Source: Melampsora larici-populina 98AG31 (Eukaryota > Basidiomycota > Pucciniomycetes > Pucciniales > Melampsoraceae). From it: a DNA stretch of 64,000 nt. Location: assembly GCF_000204055.1 (NCBI RefSeq), contig NW_006768771.1, positions 1,416,267 through 1,480,266 of the forward strand, read 5' to 3'. Positions 1 through 11,540 of the stretch are shown here, piece by piece; position 1 is the stretch's first letter, and every line of letters starts with the position of its first letter. Made by a program: the position numbers and the translations under genes. Below the pieces are notes generated by a model, which worked only from the letters and a program-made list of their open reading frames with translations, did no database searches and was not told the origin of the DNA.

Positions 1-1364
1 AGCCGATTTTTTCCGTGGGCAGTGGGCTTCCGAGCGCGAAGCATACACAAGTAAGCAGGCAGTCTTGTTGAAGCAACAGTTAGAACTTGGTCGTCTATTA
101 TCTTTACATGATGAACTAGAAGCTGAGTGGTAAGTCGATTCATATATACTAGGATTTATAATTATTGACAGTGTTGTTTTTTTGGCAGGTTAAAGCCAAT
201 GCTTACACCTGAACAGGTTCTTGCTCGACTTCGGTCCACAGCTGATCTGAAAGAGCGAATTGATAAGCAGGCGGCAAAAGTAGGCACTGCAAATGTTCTG
301 GGATTAGAAAACGAGCAGAAAGCATTCCTCAAGCTCTGGTACAGTAAGCACAAAGTTGGGCTGAAGTATATTGCCATATGTGAGGAAAAGCGACCACTCC
401 AACAGAGTCGCACAGATGGACATGAATCAAATCTAGGTAAGTCACAAATTGGAACGAGATTCAATACAAGTGTGAAGCTTACTACTCTCCCTTCCAACTA
501 GGACATAAGGGAAAGACCAATTTGCTTGTTGCACTTCGGAAGCATGTAACACAGCTTAAGAAAGTTGTTGAAACATATCAAACTCGTCGGGCGGAATACC
601 ACGCGGAATATCCACACCATCAGCTCCCAGAAAATATTGATTATAACGATCTAATTCATATCCAAGCAGATCATCCCTTCTGGAACAACTCTCTCTTCAC
701 AAAACTGGAAGCACCTTGGGCAGTAGATCCAAAGACGAGACATGGCATGCAGCAAGTTGCATATGCTGATCGAGCAACCGAGGAGCTCAGGCGGCTTGGC
801 TGGGAGGCTCGCCGAGCTATGCGTTGGGCAATCACGAGCCACAATCAAATCTGGAGGACTCTCCTTTCTTTGAAATCGGTACCAAACTCTGACCCAATCC
901 TAGCGACTACTCTGACCTCTCACCCCACACTTTCATGTTTACCTCCTCTGGCTCGTCAGAACGCAGCTACTGTGGTCATCAACAATCGGGTTGTTAAAAT
1001 GGCAAACCTACAGCTCATGTGGAATGAAGGACTACTTGAAGTTTTTTCTCGGACACATCATAGCCAAGTTGGAGATGAAGACCTCAAGAAAACATGGGAA
1101 AATCAGATAGATCATATCACAACTCTCCTCAAAGAGGGACATCTGTCTATGATTCCTGGTGATATTGATACAGCTACGGAAGAAGAGGTTACAGAAGAAG
1201 AGGATATGGACGAGGACGATATCGAAGGCCAGAATTCTGTGATTATCAACGATGATGACAGTAGCTCAGATGGTGAGCATGATGATGCAGTTTCTGGGCT
1301 TATACACAAGCTGGATTTGATAGATATTAGTTCTGCTGTAAACCCAGCAACACTGTTTGAATAG
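1..1364 (+). CDS. KDZ-family transposase, C-terminal part (5' end outside window)
   Basis: Three exons: 1-129 (frame from base 2), 189-436 and 502-1364, joined by short GT-AG introns of 59 and 65 nt that keep frame, giving about 412 residues to a TAG stop. The last exon carries a run around 'PWAVDPKTRHGM' followed by 'YADRATEELRRLGWEARRAMRWA', the conserved C-terminal block I associate with basidiomycete Kyakuja-Dileera-Zisupton (KDZ) transposases. The last 80 residues are very acidic (long D/E/S stretch). The catalytic core would lie upstream, outside the window, so activity cannot be judged. No internal stop is seen in the visible part, unlike the other transposon genes here. Family assignment rests on remembered motif similarity and is moderately sure. 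Confidence 0.7.
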
Positions 1365-1800
1365 TCATAGTAATACCATATGTTGTATTTTTACTCTATC
1401 TGCTAAAATGTAACATGAACATTTGTGAGAAATTGATGATCAAGAAAGTTATCTTATGATATCGAAAATGAGAAGGTAAAATTACAAGTCCCATACACTA
1501 TATATGTATCTGGTGTCTGGTAGTACTGTAGGTATCTCCAGCCTGTAAAAGGCTGACCAAGGATAGTAAGCTTTAAAAAGAAGAGTGTCAATTGAGCTGA
1601 AGCCTTACCAACCAAAATGCAAAAAAATCAGAGTGATTGTAACATGTCGTGAAGTCGATTTGGATTGTAACGGGTTTATCGGCTAACATCCCACTTGGCC
1701 TTCTGCGATAGTGTCCTAGGCACACAGAAGTACTAAAGGAAACCATCTGGAAAGATTTCCTACGCGCACAGAAGTGCTGAAAGGAAAAGTTTCATAATGA

Positions 1801-1950
1801 CAACACTACATGCAGGGTGGTGACGCCGCGGGTGCGGGGTCGCGCTGACCCCAGATTGACCCCCCGCTTTTGCAAGACCCCCCCCTTGGGTTTTGTGCAG
1901 CGTCACCGCGACCCCGCGGATGCGGGGTCAGCACTTTGCATGTAGTGCAA
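1801..1950. mobile_element. CACTA-type miniature inverted-repeat element
   Basis: The sequence 1804-1814 (CACTACATGCA) is the exact reverse complement of 1937-1947 (TGCATGTAGTG). The 144-bp body is flanked by the 3-bp direct repeat CAA (1801-1803, 1948-1950). Ends beginning CACTA and 3-bp target duplications are the hallmarks of the CACTA/CMC superfamily. The interior is strongly GC-rich against AT-rich surroundings and contains repeated GCGG-TGCGGGGTC blocks on both strands, so it would fold. No coding capacity. Short TIR and one copy only in the window, hence moderate confidence. Confidence 0.6.
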
Positions 1951-2900
1951 GTGACACTTGATTCTTGCAAAGTCCCTGGAATTGTAGTATATATCGCTTA
2001 TACGCCAGGTCGATGTTCGAATCCCACATCATGCGTGTAACATGGAAGATATGCGATTGAAAAAACTACCATAAAACATGAGCCTCCGTAAGCTCTAACC
2101 ATATCTAACAATATTGTTCTCCATAAATTAAGTTGTATTGTTGTTGTCGGGTATTTGTTTGTTTTTTTGAGTTGGTAATGTCTTTCAGTGCGGCTTGTAA
2201 GGGAGACGAGGTGTATTAATACTTCTTCTTGAGATAAATCATAGTTTATTCTTGTGTGATGTTTCTGTTTCATTCTATATTTTTATGTTTGCTTAATGAG
2301 CTTGATGACCAAATTTGCACAAAAAAAGGATTGATTGTGCAAAAATGAGATATCGTGAACCTTTCTTGTCATACAACTGGCACAATATGTGCACAGCTCA
2401 CTCAATATCGATCAGAATGTGATTATGAAATAATGAAAATTATTCAAAAAATAATTTCATGGGGGGTTCACTACGAGTATTTGTATGACTTAATTACTCT
2501 TGACAGACATTTTATACATTTTGTGAAAACTGGAAATCATACGAGTTGCACAAAAGGAACACATCTCACTCATTATTGATTGGATTTTGATCATTCATTG
2601 ATAAATATTGTCCAAAAAGCCATTTTATGATGGGTTTATTATTACACTTTTGACAAAAAAAATCATCTTGTTTGAAATTATTGGTTTGAGGTTGGCGCAA
2701 TGCCCTATTTGTAACCTCAGTAAAACCAGCAAATTCTTCATAACTCAGTTATGGATGGTTCTGAATGGTTAAAAATCATTTGGAATTGTTATAAATGTAA
2801 TAAAAATAATTAAGGAAAGTAATCACCCTTTCTGCACCAAATCTCATTTGGCTAAAGAGTGTTATGTTGCTATATTTCGTGTTAAAAGCACAAATATGTG
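1951..2900. other. AT-rich intergenic DNA
   Basis: No coding region, clear repeat or RNA gene recognised. A GTTCGAATCC string near 2014-2024 resembles a tRNA B box but no cloverleaf could be built around it. Confidence 0.5.
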
Positions 2901-4030
2901 CTTTCTTGGCCTGAAAGTTTGAAGAAATTTCAAAGTGACTTTGGCCTAAAATTTCATTAATAAACCCCCCCTAAAAACACTCAGGAATTCAATGGAACAA
3001 TTTCAAACACCAAAAGACAAAAATTGGCTGAGATATGGACAAAGAAAAATGGGTGTTAAAATTTAAATTGGGCAAAGGTGTGTCAAGAAGCCTTTTTTTC
3101 AAGAAAAGTTATTATTAAATGGAAAATAAAATTTAATTTCAAACACCTTTCATTATTGAACTTCCAACTTTGGAGCAAAATTGAGTGAGATATGGGTAAT
3201 TTGTGACATTTATATCCCCCCACAACATCACAAAAACCTATATGTGGCCATCAAGACATAAGATTTTGGAATAACAGCTGTATCAAACTCTATCTATAAT
3301 TATGTTTAAAGATATGTTTGTTATTGAACCATTCAGGTTGAGCTACAGTTGAGTGAGTTATGCACAAATTGTGACCTTTGCAACTGCCCAAAACATCACC
3401 AATACCTCTAATTGACCACTAAATCTAGGTATTATCCAGAAATGGTCTCATTAGACTCTAGGTGTAATTAAATTTTCTACACTTTTCATTTTTGGACCAA
3501 CAGTTTCTGATCACAAATGTCCAAGATATGCACATCTTGACACTTTGGCAATACACTAAAATCTCTATGTGGTCATCAATGCATCATAATTCACGAATAT
3601 GGCTCATTGTTTTGGCTAACACTGGCACTTTCTGATGATATCACCATGTCACCCCTCTGGACTCTCTGGCAAATCTTATGGCCCCACATATTTCTCACAT
3701 CAAGAATAGTACTGCACAAGTACAAAATTCCACATAAATCTTTCATCCCTGGCTCAAATCCCTTGATTATTGGCTCATTATAATGTCAAGCAATGGTGTA
3801 TATTTCTGATGGTACCATCATCTCACACCTCTGACCTTTGTGGGGAAATCTGTGACCCAACATATCTCTACTGCCCAGTGTAGTAGCACACAAGGACACA
3901 ATCCTAAAAACCCTTTGCAATTATACTTTGAATATTTCAAATATTGGCTTGTTATCTCTGCCAATTTTAAATCTTTCTGATGGTGCCACTGCATCCCCCT
4001 CTGAAATCTGTGGCATTCTCTCCCAACTCA
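2900..4030. repeat. Degenerate tandem repeat, period about 165-175 bp
   Basis: Related phrases recur at near-constant spacing: 'gagatatgg/gagttatgc/aagatatgc' near 3028, 3186, 3353 and 3520, each followed about 20 bp later by 'tgac-tttg'. Further on, 'ggctcatt' followed by 'TTTCTGATG' and a CA/CT-rich stretch recurs near 3628, 3803 and 3974. Units are heavily diverged. No open frame is conserved. Nucleosome-sized period; satellite-like, function unknown. Confidence 0.5.
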
Positions 4031-4477
4031 TACGTCTCTCCTGCTCAGTGTATATCCGGTTCAGAGTGAAGAATTTATGTCACTCTGCTTTGATTTTTTA
4101 TATGCAATGTACAATGTACATGATCAAATATCAGTTTGATAAATAGCAAATCTACAGTCCAAGTCTTCCATTGTAGAACATTGACATCACAGGTCAAGTC
4201 TTTCTTTGCCGTCTTGGTGCAAATTCAGTGCATAATTTGATAATGTTTTGGCTACTAGTTAGTGAGGTTCAGGTCCGACAGTGCTTTTTGTAAAGTTTGT
4301 GTATTTTGGTCAAAATAAATATCCCATTTCAACATATCATTCAATATGATCTTGTTGTGAGGATGTGGAACTTTTTGATGAATATTTACCACCATTTTTG
4401 GCACCACCTGAATTTGTATTGAGCTATAGCCAAGTTGTGTCATGTGAGTGTTAAGTTAAAAACTTGGCTTTACAATT

Positions 4478-4529
4478 TCAAATGGTCAGAAACTTGGTTC
4501 TGCACCAATGTCAAATGGTCAGAAACTTG
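4478..4529 (+). repeat. Short tandem duplication (33-bp period)
   Basis: The 19-mer TCAAATGGTCAGAAACTTG occurs at 4478-4496 and again at 4511-4529, just upstream of the gene at 4638. The region 4031-4637 otherwise shows nothing recognisable. Confidence 0.7.
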
Positions 4530-4637
4530 CGGTTTTACCAATTTCAAATTGACTGCATATAGTCAAAGCCTCCTCAAATCTTATTCATCAACTTTGAAAA
4601 TTATCCACCACATTCTCTTTGCACGCAAAAGTTAACA

Positions 4638-7011
4638 ATGCTCGAATATCCTTCCTATCACCAGGAAAACCCCACTGACCCTCAGATTGTCTCACAAGCA
4701 CATGGTGTGCAAGGTGCGCAAGGAACTCCAAATCAAACTGACTTCTATCACTCTGGGTTTATTGGTCATGGTCAGCAGCGTGAAGATCATAATCAACTTC
4801 ATAACCAACTCTCGGCGCAACAACATGGTGGTCAGCAAAGTCCAGCTCAGAATGAACAAAACACTTACATCTTTCATCCTGACTTAGCTCGACAAGATCA
4901 CCACAACACTTACAGCTCGTATCCTAACTCAGCTCAGCAAGACCATCACAACATTTACAACTCTATGTATCCTGGCTCTAACTATGATAGCTCTAATTTG
5001 ACCGCTCATGCTCAGCAAACTCAATCTACCCATTATCGCTCTAACCTTCAGCAAACTCAAGACTATTTTCATAGCTCTGGACAGAGTCAACTACACGACA
5101 GAAACTTTGGTGAAAGGTCTCCCAAGAATAATCAACATGTTGCATCGGTGCGTCTGCTGCAGTCACGTCCTCCCGTCATCCAGGAAGCAACCTATCCAAG
5201 CGCTCTCGATAGAAACCGCCAACCCCCACAGGCTTCCACTGGAACTCACCTTCAAAGCCAGCCGCCCACAACAACTCAGAAGCGCAAAAATGCCCGTCGG
5301 GAAGGTCCTGCTGGTGTCCCTCGAATACCACCCACAATCGAACCTACTAGGTCTGCTAGCCTCACCACGCCCACATCAACGCGGACGCAGGGACCTACAA
5401 CTACAAGGGCCATTGTCAATCACTTTCTCCCTAACTCGCTAAGAGGAGAAAGAGATAATTCAAAACCACGGCCATCAAACCTCCCAACACCCGAGGATAT
5501 GATGAAAAAGCCCTCTGTCGAATTGTGAATGCTTTCGGAAAAGCATGCTAAGAATAAGGATACTGTACCACCGGCCCTGAAAAATTACTACCTGGCTTTA
5601 CACGATGAATTTGACAAGGCATTGGCAATCAATTGCATAAATAATCAGGTTTCAGTCAAAGCAGTTCGTAAACTATGGTATGTCAATATCTTTTGATTGG
5701 TTGGATATTATAATACCAATACGCTGACATAAGACATCACAGGGGCGAAAAGACAGTACGGAGAGGTCCAAACAGCTATCAACAGTGGTATAAAAGCGAG
5801 GAGGTTAGCGGAATATTCAAAGAGAGTAAGTTCTGTAACTTGTTTGTATGATATTTTATAGTAAATTGACATCTAATCTTCACCGGTGATGATCTTCCAG
5901 CGTCGGGTGTAGCAAATGGAAAAGGTTCAACATTGGCTTCGAGTATATGGAGCGAGAAGTCGCAGGCAGAGAAAGATTCGTACAAAGTACAGAATCAACC
6001 CGTGAACAGTGTGACTACACCCAACCCGATCGATTCTACACCCCATACTGATTCCAATACACCAAGAACAGAACTTCTCAGCAACGTCCGAGCCAAAAAC
6101 ATGTCTTTGGCAAGCGCTCGAGCAGCTGTGAATAATTTCATGCTCAAGTGGCAAGGCGAGGTCAGCGGTTTTTTTTACTTATAGCAAGAAGTTTTCACTG
6201 ACTATCGCATACATTCAGGCCAACAATATGGCTGCGACATATGAGGGCGACTTCGCCATAATAGGTGTATCAAATTACTTAGGTGATGATTCGTACCAGG
6301 TTGTCCGAGCCACACCGCGCGCTCTGAAGTGGGTTGAGCACGACAGGATATGTCACCCAAAGAATCATATTGCCGCACAATTACAGGCATTTGTCACCGG
6401 GACCCAGGCTGGGCTACTCAATTTGAGTAAAACCAAACTTGATGGTAAGTCACATATTAACTTTCACTTTGACAATTAATCATTCATCTACTGATATTGC
6501 TATGCTTACACAGACAGAGGAAGGTGTCGAGAAGCCCTGTCCAAACTGATCAGTCAGTCAGTTTTGCTAAAATAATGCTTCAATATTTTACTGACTTGCT
6601 CCTCTTTTTCTACTTACCTTCTGCTTAGGCATAAAGACAAAAGACAAGATCAAGAAGTGGACTTGGAAAGGTTGTAAGGAAAAGCTAGCCGAGGACGGCT
6701 ACTATGTGCAATTCGCCTCGGATTCAAAGTCTTGCACCAGCTATATCATGCAAGATAGCAATCAACTGACACCAACACAAGCGCGTGATGTCTTGGATGA
6801 TATTTTGCACAACAAAATACTAATCCTGGAAACCGAAGCGGTCCCGACTCGAAAGGCCAAACGCAGACGTCAGTGTGGGTCTGATAATCCTCCCGCTACA
6901 CCTCTGGAAGACCCTTCCACTCCCACAAACAACACCACACCTATCAACATTAACACACCTCCTATTGCAACACACTCAGCAAGTGATAACACACCCGCCG
7001 AGGATGCGTAA
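4638..7011 (+). pseudogene. HMG-box-like, Q/H-rich protein gene interrupted by TGA
   Basis: Five exons fit splice signals and phase: 4638-5677, 5743-5825, 5901-6160, 6219-6444, 6629-7011 (664 codons). The N-terminal 290 residues are low complexity (Gln, His, Ser, Pro, Tyr repeats). An in-frame TGA at 5526-5528 follows, with ATG immediately after it, so either the gene is broken or a second protein starts at 5529. Exons 2-3 encode 'GPNSYQQWYKSEE' and 'ASSIWSEKSQAEKDSYK', which has the spacing of an HMG box (nuclear DNA binding), a resemblance rather than a proven homology. The C-terminus is Thr/Pro/Asn-rich with a basic 'RKAKRRRQ' that could be a nuclear signal. It may belong to a rust-expanded family. 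An unrecognised 184-nt intron (6445-6628) is longer than the others. Confidence 0.55.
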
Positions 7012-8169
7012 TGACTCTCTGGCTGATAAAATCTCATTGATTGGAATACTCGCCTGCCTAGCTCTAACAACACCCCTCTGAAATACAAATTGCAAGAGCC
7101 GTTGCTCATCAGGATTTCTACTCGGTCTACCAGTATCAATATCAATTTTTGTCAAATTCATTTAGTTGCTTGATCATTTAATCGTCTGTTTCTAAATCCA
7201 GTCAATCATGTACATATCGTCTGCAATTATTCACAGTTTATTGTGGAAAAAATCCAATTAGGTTGCTACAAGTGTCTCTTTCAGTGAGGTGAGCATATCG
7301 ATGTTGATCAGTTTTTTGATTGTTTAGATCCGTTTTCAGCAAAGCCAAATTCAATCATCATGTAAACATTTCTTTATCGCTGGTCGCGCAAATGCAAAAT
7401 TATGATTTTAATATTAGATTTGTCTGCTCGAATGAGTCAAAAACAAAAGACACCACAGTGAGAGTTTTTGCTTTCACCGGGTCTTCTGTTGAACTTCATG
7501 TATGTTCAAGTGTTCACTTCGAGTGGAACATATGGCATATGATCATATTTGTTTTATTACAGATGTTTGACAACTTCCACTCCAAAACAATAAAAATCTG
7601 TTCAACTGTATGATTTGATTACCAAATTACATTGGATTTTGTAGAGTTGTTTAAAGATGAGGATATGAGATGATAATGCAAACTGTTCACTAAGTGATGT
7701 TGGTTCTTTTGATGATTACTTTCAAAAACATGGTGGTCTTGAATAATCATACATCAATTCAAGACAAGATGCAAAACGATCTACGAGTAGGAATGGATCC
7801 TTGTCAATCTTTTTCAATCGTTCACAATGGCAATTGATCTCGATCTCTGAACAAACAATTCACTGAATCTTTGTGTTTGTGAAGGCTACTTGATGAGATA
7901 CTTTGATATGTAGAAAAATATGTAGAAAAAAATCAAATGTGTCCTTTGATACCTATAAAAACGTTTGGTTATGCGGGTTTGAGTTGAGTTGTAGTGGTGA
8001 GTCGATTGAGTTGGAGGTGGATGAGGACAAAGTCCGGTGTGCCATAGGGCTCTTAAGCCTTATCTGGCTAAGTTGTATGTATGAAATTTCAAAAAACTTC
8101 TCGGTAAGTGTATATTTGGGGTACCGAGATGGGGAGATGCGCGAGATGGGTCGAGATGAGGGGGTTGAT
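7012..8169. other. Intergenic, no gene seen
   Basis: AT-rich DNA with no convincing coding frame, repeat or RNA gene. Confidence 0.4.
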
Positions 8170-8497
8170 GCTGGAAGTCAAGGTGTGCTCCGGAACCGAA
8201 GATCCGACGGATATCCGACGGAGCATCCGTCGGATCCGGATGTCGGAAAGGGTTTTGAAACCATCCGGTGGCCGGATAATCCGGCGGTTCGGTTGTCGGA
8301 ATGGCCTGAACACGCCGGATACCGCAGCTTCTGCGTGTTATCAGGGACCCGGACCCGGTTTTTTAGCCGGATATCCGACGGATCCGGATACCGGAAAGGC
8401 CTTTGACATCATCCGGTGGCCAGATAATCCGGCGGTTCGGTTGTCGGAATGGCTTGAACTCGCCGGATATCGGCCGGAGCACACCTTGAGCTGGAAG
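8170..8497. mobile_element. Non-autonomous hAT-like element with internal tandem duplication
   Basis: Perfect 16-bp terminal inverted repeats TCAAGGTGTGCTCCGG at 8178-8193 and its complement at 8474-8489. The 312-bp body is flanked by the 8-bp direct repeat GCTGGAAG (8170-8177 and 8490-8497), as expected for hAT insertion. The GC-rich interior consists of two direct copies of a roughly 110-bp unit (about 8212-8325 and 8368-8473) containing ATCCGACGGAT, GGATAATCCGGCGGTTCGG and CCGGTGGCC motifs. Frames that run through it are by-products of repeat structure. Confidence 0.85.
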
Positions 8498-8511
8498 CAG
8501 CAGTATGGTAC

Positions 8512-8679
8512 ATTAGGGGCTCTCAAATCTGACCCGGTTTTCAAAAACCCAGTTGACCCAGTTGACTTTTTGGCAGTAACTTTGTATATAAATTTGAAAT
8601 TTATTGACAGCTCCCAGCCAAAAAGTCAACTGGGTCAACTGGGTTTTTTGAAACCGGGTCAGGTTTGAGAGCCCCTATT
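8512..8679. mobile_element. 162-bp foldback MITE, copy 1 (3-bp target duplication)
   Basis: Body 8515-8676 begins AGGGGCTCTCAAA and ends TTTGAGAGCCCCT, with nearly the whole element forming inverted arms (GTTGACCCAGTTGACTTTTTGG and its complement). Flanked by ATT on both sides (8512-8514, 8677-8679). A second copy of identical length is at 57907-58068 with ATA flanks. A 3-bp A/T duplication suggests the PIF/Harbinger type; this is inference. Confidence 0.8.
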
Positions 8680-11012
8680 CTATTCACTGCTTCAAGTGGT
8701 TGAATAAGGTACCCCGAGGTGACACTTTCGCACCTTGCGACGCAGCCTGCCCAGGCTAATACAATTGCCAATTCATTCCCATTCAAGTCGGGTCGCGTCA
8801 CGAGAGCGGTGCGAGAGCGTCCAATTTCCAAAACACCTTTGAAAAATTCACACCAAACTCAATTAAAGTGGCACCATGTCACTCTTTTTTTTGAGTGTGA
8901 TTGCTAGAACATTACACGCTATAATCTAGAACAATCAATAAAAGGAATTACTACATCTTTTTCTAATCTTACTATGATTGATTGATATCCATTTCTATAA
9001 CATTTTCTGTTTTTTCGCTATAGTAATAATTCAAGAAATATGATCATGAAACAATTAAACCTGAATGAAAAAAAGAAATCAAATCACATAAATCATCATA
9101 CTTTCTAGAAGTGTACACCACGCACCGCGCGCATATTACGGTAAATACCGCTGGAGCCAATTGCGCGCCACGCACAAGCGCATCAGGAAACTTGAACAAA
9201 ATGAATTTGCCGGCACAGCGATGATAAAAAACTGATGAGATAAACTTTACAAGACGCTATTGTGCATAGTCAAAAGAATATGAAAAATGAGTAATGAAAA
9301 CAAGTGGGACAGTACACTTTAACATGGAGTAAATGAATAGGAACTGGGTGATGTACTTGAGGAAGTGAACCCGGATGAGCCTGGAGTAAATAAAGCACCA
9401 GATTTTCCTGGTTGAAGCTCTAGGATAAGGGGGCCAATATTTGGTAGGAGTTATCATATATATGATGATGCAATACAAAAGGAAGGGATGTCGGGATTCA
9501 GAATTTACGCTGCTTTTTCACGCGTTCAGCGGTGCAGAGTTCGCGGAAACGTTGTGCAAAGCTTTGAGGACACTCACCATGTTTGGGTAATAGACAGTCT
9601 GTTGTACATGCCCAGAGTAGGCTGATAAGGTTGAGTGTACACTGTGACTTCCGGAAGCGGAGACAGGACAGGACAAATGAGTGGTTTCTGTTCCATAAAA
9701 ATTGTCAATGGGACCATAAGCCTGCAAAGTTGTGATGAGATCTGGGACACATACTATGATGGGGCCATTGCAAACTTAACAAAGTCTCACTTGTTTTGAG
9801 CTGTACTGGCCGGCTCAAACAAGGGACTTCCGAAGTTGTCAAGGGGTAAGGGCATGTTTGAAAGAATCCCAAATTCGAGGACAACTTCGCTTTTTTGTTG
9901 CGTTGTTCAAAGTATCGCTAATAGTAATGGTAGGCCTCGGGGGGACTTGGTAAGATATAAGCTCTACCTGCTCTACGGCGTTCAAAAGCAACCAAGACGT
10001 CCACTGCGTCGTTGAGAAGTTGAGGCTCGAGATAGCGGAAGTGTAGAAAGCCTGTCTGTACGAGAAGTCAGAGATCTTCTTGCTCTGGACTTCCCTCCTG
10101 ATCCTTATCGTAAAACACGTCTTCTGAAATATTCGTCCTCTACTCGACCTGCTTGAGGCAACCGTCGCTTCTTTGCCCCGCCCCACCTTACGAACAATTT
10201 GGATTCCAGCAAAAGCGGGCAAGAGCGGATTTGAACAATCAGGTAGCTTTTTTCGCAAGAGGTTATCCGTCAGCCAACGTGCATTTATCGCACGCCAGGC
10301 TGAGTCTAAAACTCGCACACATCCGCACCAGAGCAAGCGTAGTGGAATAGTGGGAGCCATTAAGAGCCAACACGACTGACCAGTAGCCTAAGAGCGCTCT
10401 AGACCGCACTATACACATAGCGCACTACATCCTACTACCTAGGCCTAGGTGCTGACCAACGGTTGCCAGCCAAAGCGAATTCGTAATTCACCTGCGACGC
10501 CAAAACAAACTCCGTGACCCAAACTCAACGGCGTCGGAGGCGAGCCCAACCGACAGGGGTAGGATTGAGAAGGCGTGTTGAAGTCGTTTTGCAAACAAGT
10601 TCTGACGTGTTCTGCGCTGGTCAACCCCCATCGGATTCTCGTTTTTCTTCACGTATAGTTAGCACAACTTCAAGAGATCAATAATCTTCAATACTTTTTC
10701 TACCCATCTCAATTAACAGTCATTTTCATAACGGTAAATATGTGTTTTAAGTAAACTTTTGGCCTCACCTAATCATCAACATACCAAACAAGTAACCCAG
10801 CAAAGCATCAAGACTCAGTGAAGGCATCGAATTAAAATCGCGATTGCTGCAGACCAAAAAAAATTGACTGTGACATTGATCTCGCCCCCTTCAAAAAGGC
10901 AACCGCGGAACGTTTCTCTCCGACTGCCTTCGAAGGCGCTACTCCCGCGGTCCTTCTCGCCATTGAGCAAGTCGAGCTCCATCTCTCTGCTACTGCTTGG
11001 TCTTCTCTCACG
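8680..11012. other. Intergenic, no gene accepted
   Basis: A 173-codon frame on the minus strand (9839-10360) has no recognisable domain and was not accepted. The rest is AT-rich, with a CCTAGGCCTAGG palindrome near 10438. The last ~300 bp is probably promoter and leader of the next gene. Confidence 0.4.
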
Positions 11013-11540
11013 ATGTGGCCTGTTTTCATGCACCAGAACGCTCAGCTTGCATTGTATATAATCCTATCATTGGTATCATTTAAGGCTTATGCGTATCCGC
11101 AGCAACTTGGTACGAATCCACGTGTCGCACTGTCGGAAAACACGGTGACAGCCGGCCTATCATCAACTCAAACCACTCCGACCACAGTGACTCCAACAGC
11201 GGCGGAATTATCCGGCTTACAAGACCTCATGACTAAACTCGGTGATCCTGTCTCCAAAAACACTCTTTTGAGCGCTCTAGCTCGTGCAGTTCATCCGACA
11301 GCAAATTCATCCTCAACTCCGAAAGCAATGCCAGACCAGTCACAGCTCGCTAGTACGCAGCTCACACAGCCTATCTACCTTGACGGAAACCAATCTCAGA
11401 ACTCGACGCTATTGACAAGCCCCATCGATTCCGCCGATTCAAAGAGCACTGCGCACAGGAGAGTATCGAGTCTTCCGGCCTGGAAGATAACACAATGCCT
11501 AATGAGCGCCATTTTGGGACTTTCTTTGATAGGAATCTAA
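11013..11540 (+). CDS. Small secreted, probably GPI-anchored Ser/Thr-rich protein
   Basis: Single-exon frame of 175 residues. The N-terminus has a hydrophobic core (LALYIILSLVSFKAYA) with a plausible signal-peptidase site after AYA; the second Met (residue 6) is an equally good start and gives a more typical signal length. The mature part is rich in Ser, Thr, Pro, Asn and has potential N-glycosylation sites (NSS, NQS, NST). The C-terminal ~17 residues are hydrophobic with nothing after them, the form of a GPI-attachment signal. No cysteines in the middle part. No known family recognised. Upstream DNA has no clear additional exon. Expected at the cell surface or wall. Confidence 0.6.
   Translation: MWPVFMHQNAQLALYIILSLVSFKAYAYPQQLGTNPRVALSENTVTAGLSSTQTTPTTVTPTAAELSGLQDLMTKLGDPVSKNTLLSALARAVHPTANSSSTPKAMPDQSQLASTQLTQPIYLDGNQSQNSTLLTSPIDSADSKSTAHRRVSSLPAWKITQCLMSAILGLSLIGI

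Noticed and set aside
1965..2045. tRNA-like stretch with a GTTCGAATCC box and a GTATA/TATAC stem
   Set aside because: No acceptor stem or D arm can be paired, the T loop would be 9 nt, and position 33 is not U. At most a decayed tRNA or SINE head.
8108..8668. 186-codon open frame on the plus strand
   Set aside because: It runs through two separate miniature elements and exists only because of their GC-rich repeats.
9839..10360. 173-codon open frame on the minus strand
   Set aside because: No domain, signal or splice-supported extension, and its composition does not look coding; kept only as a possibility.
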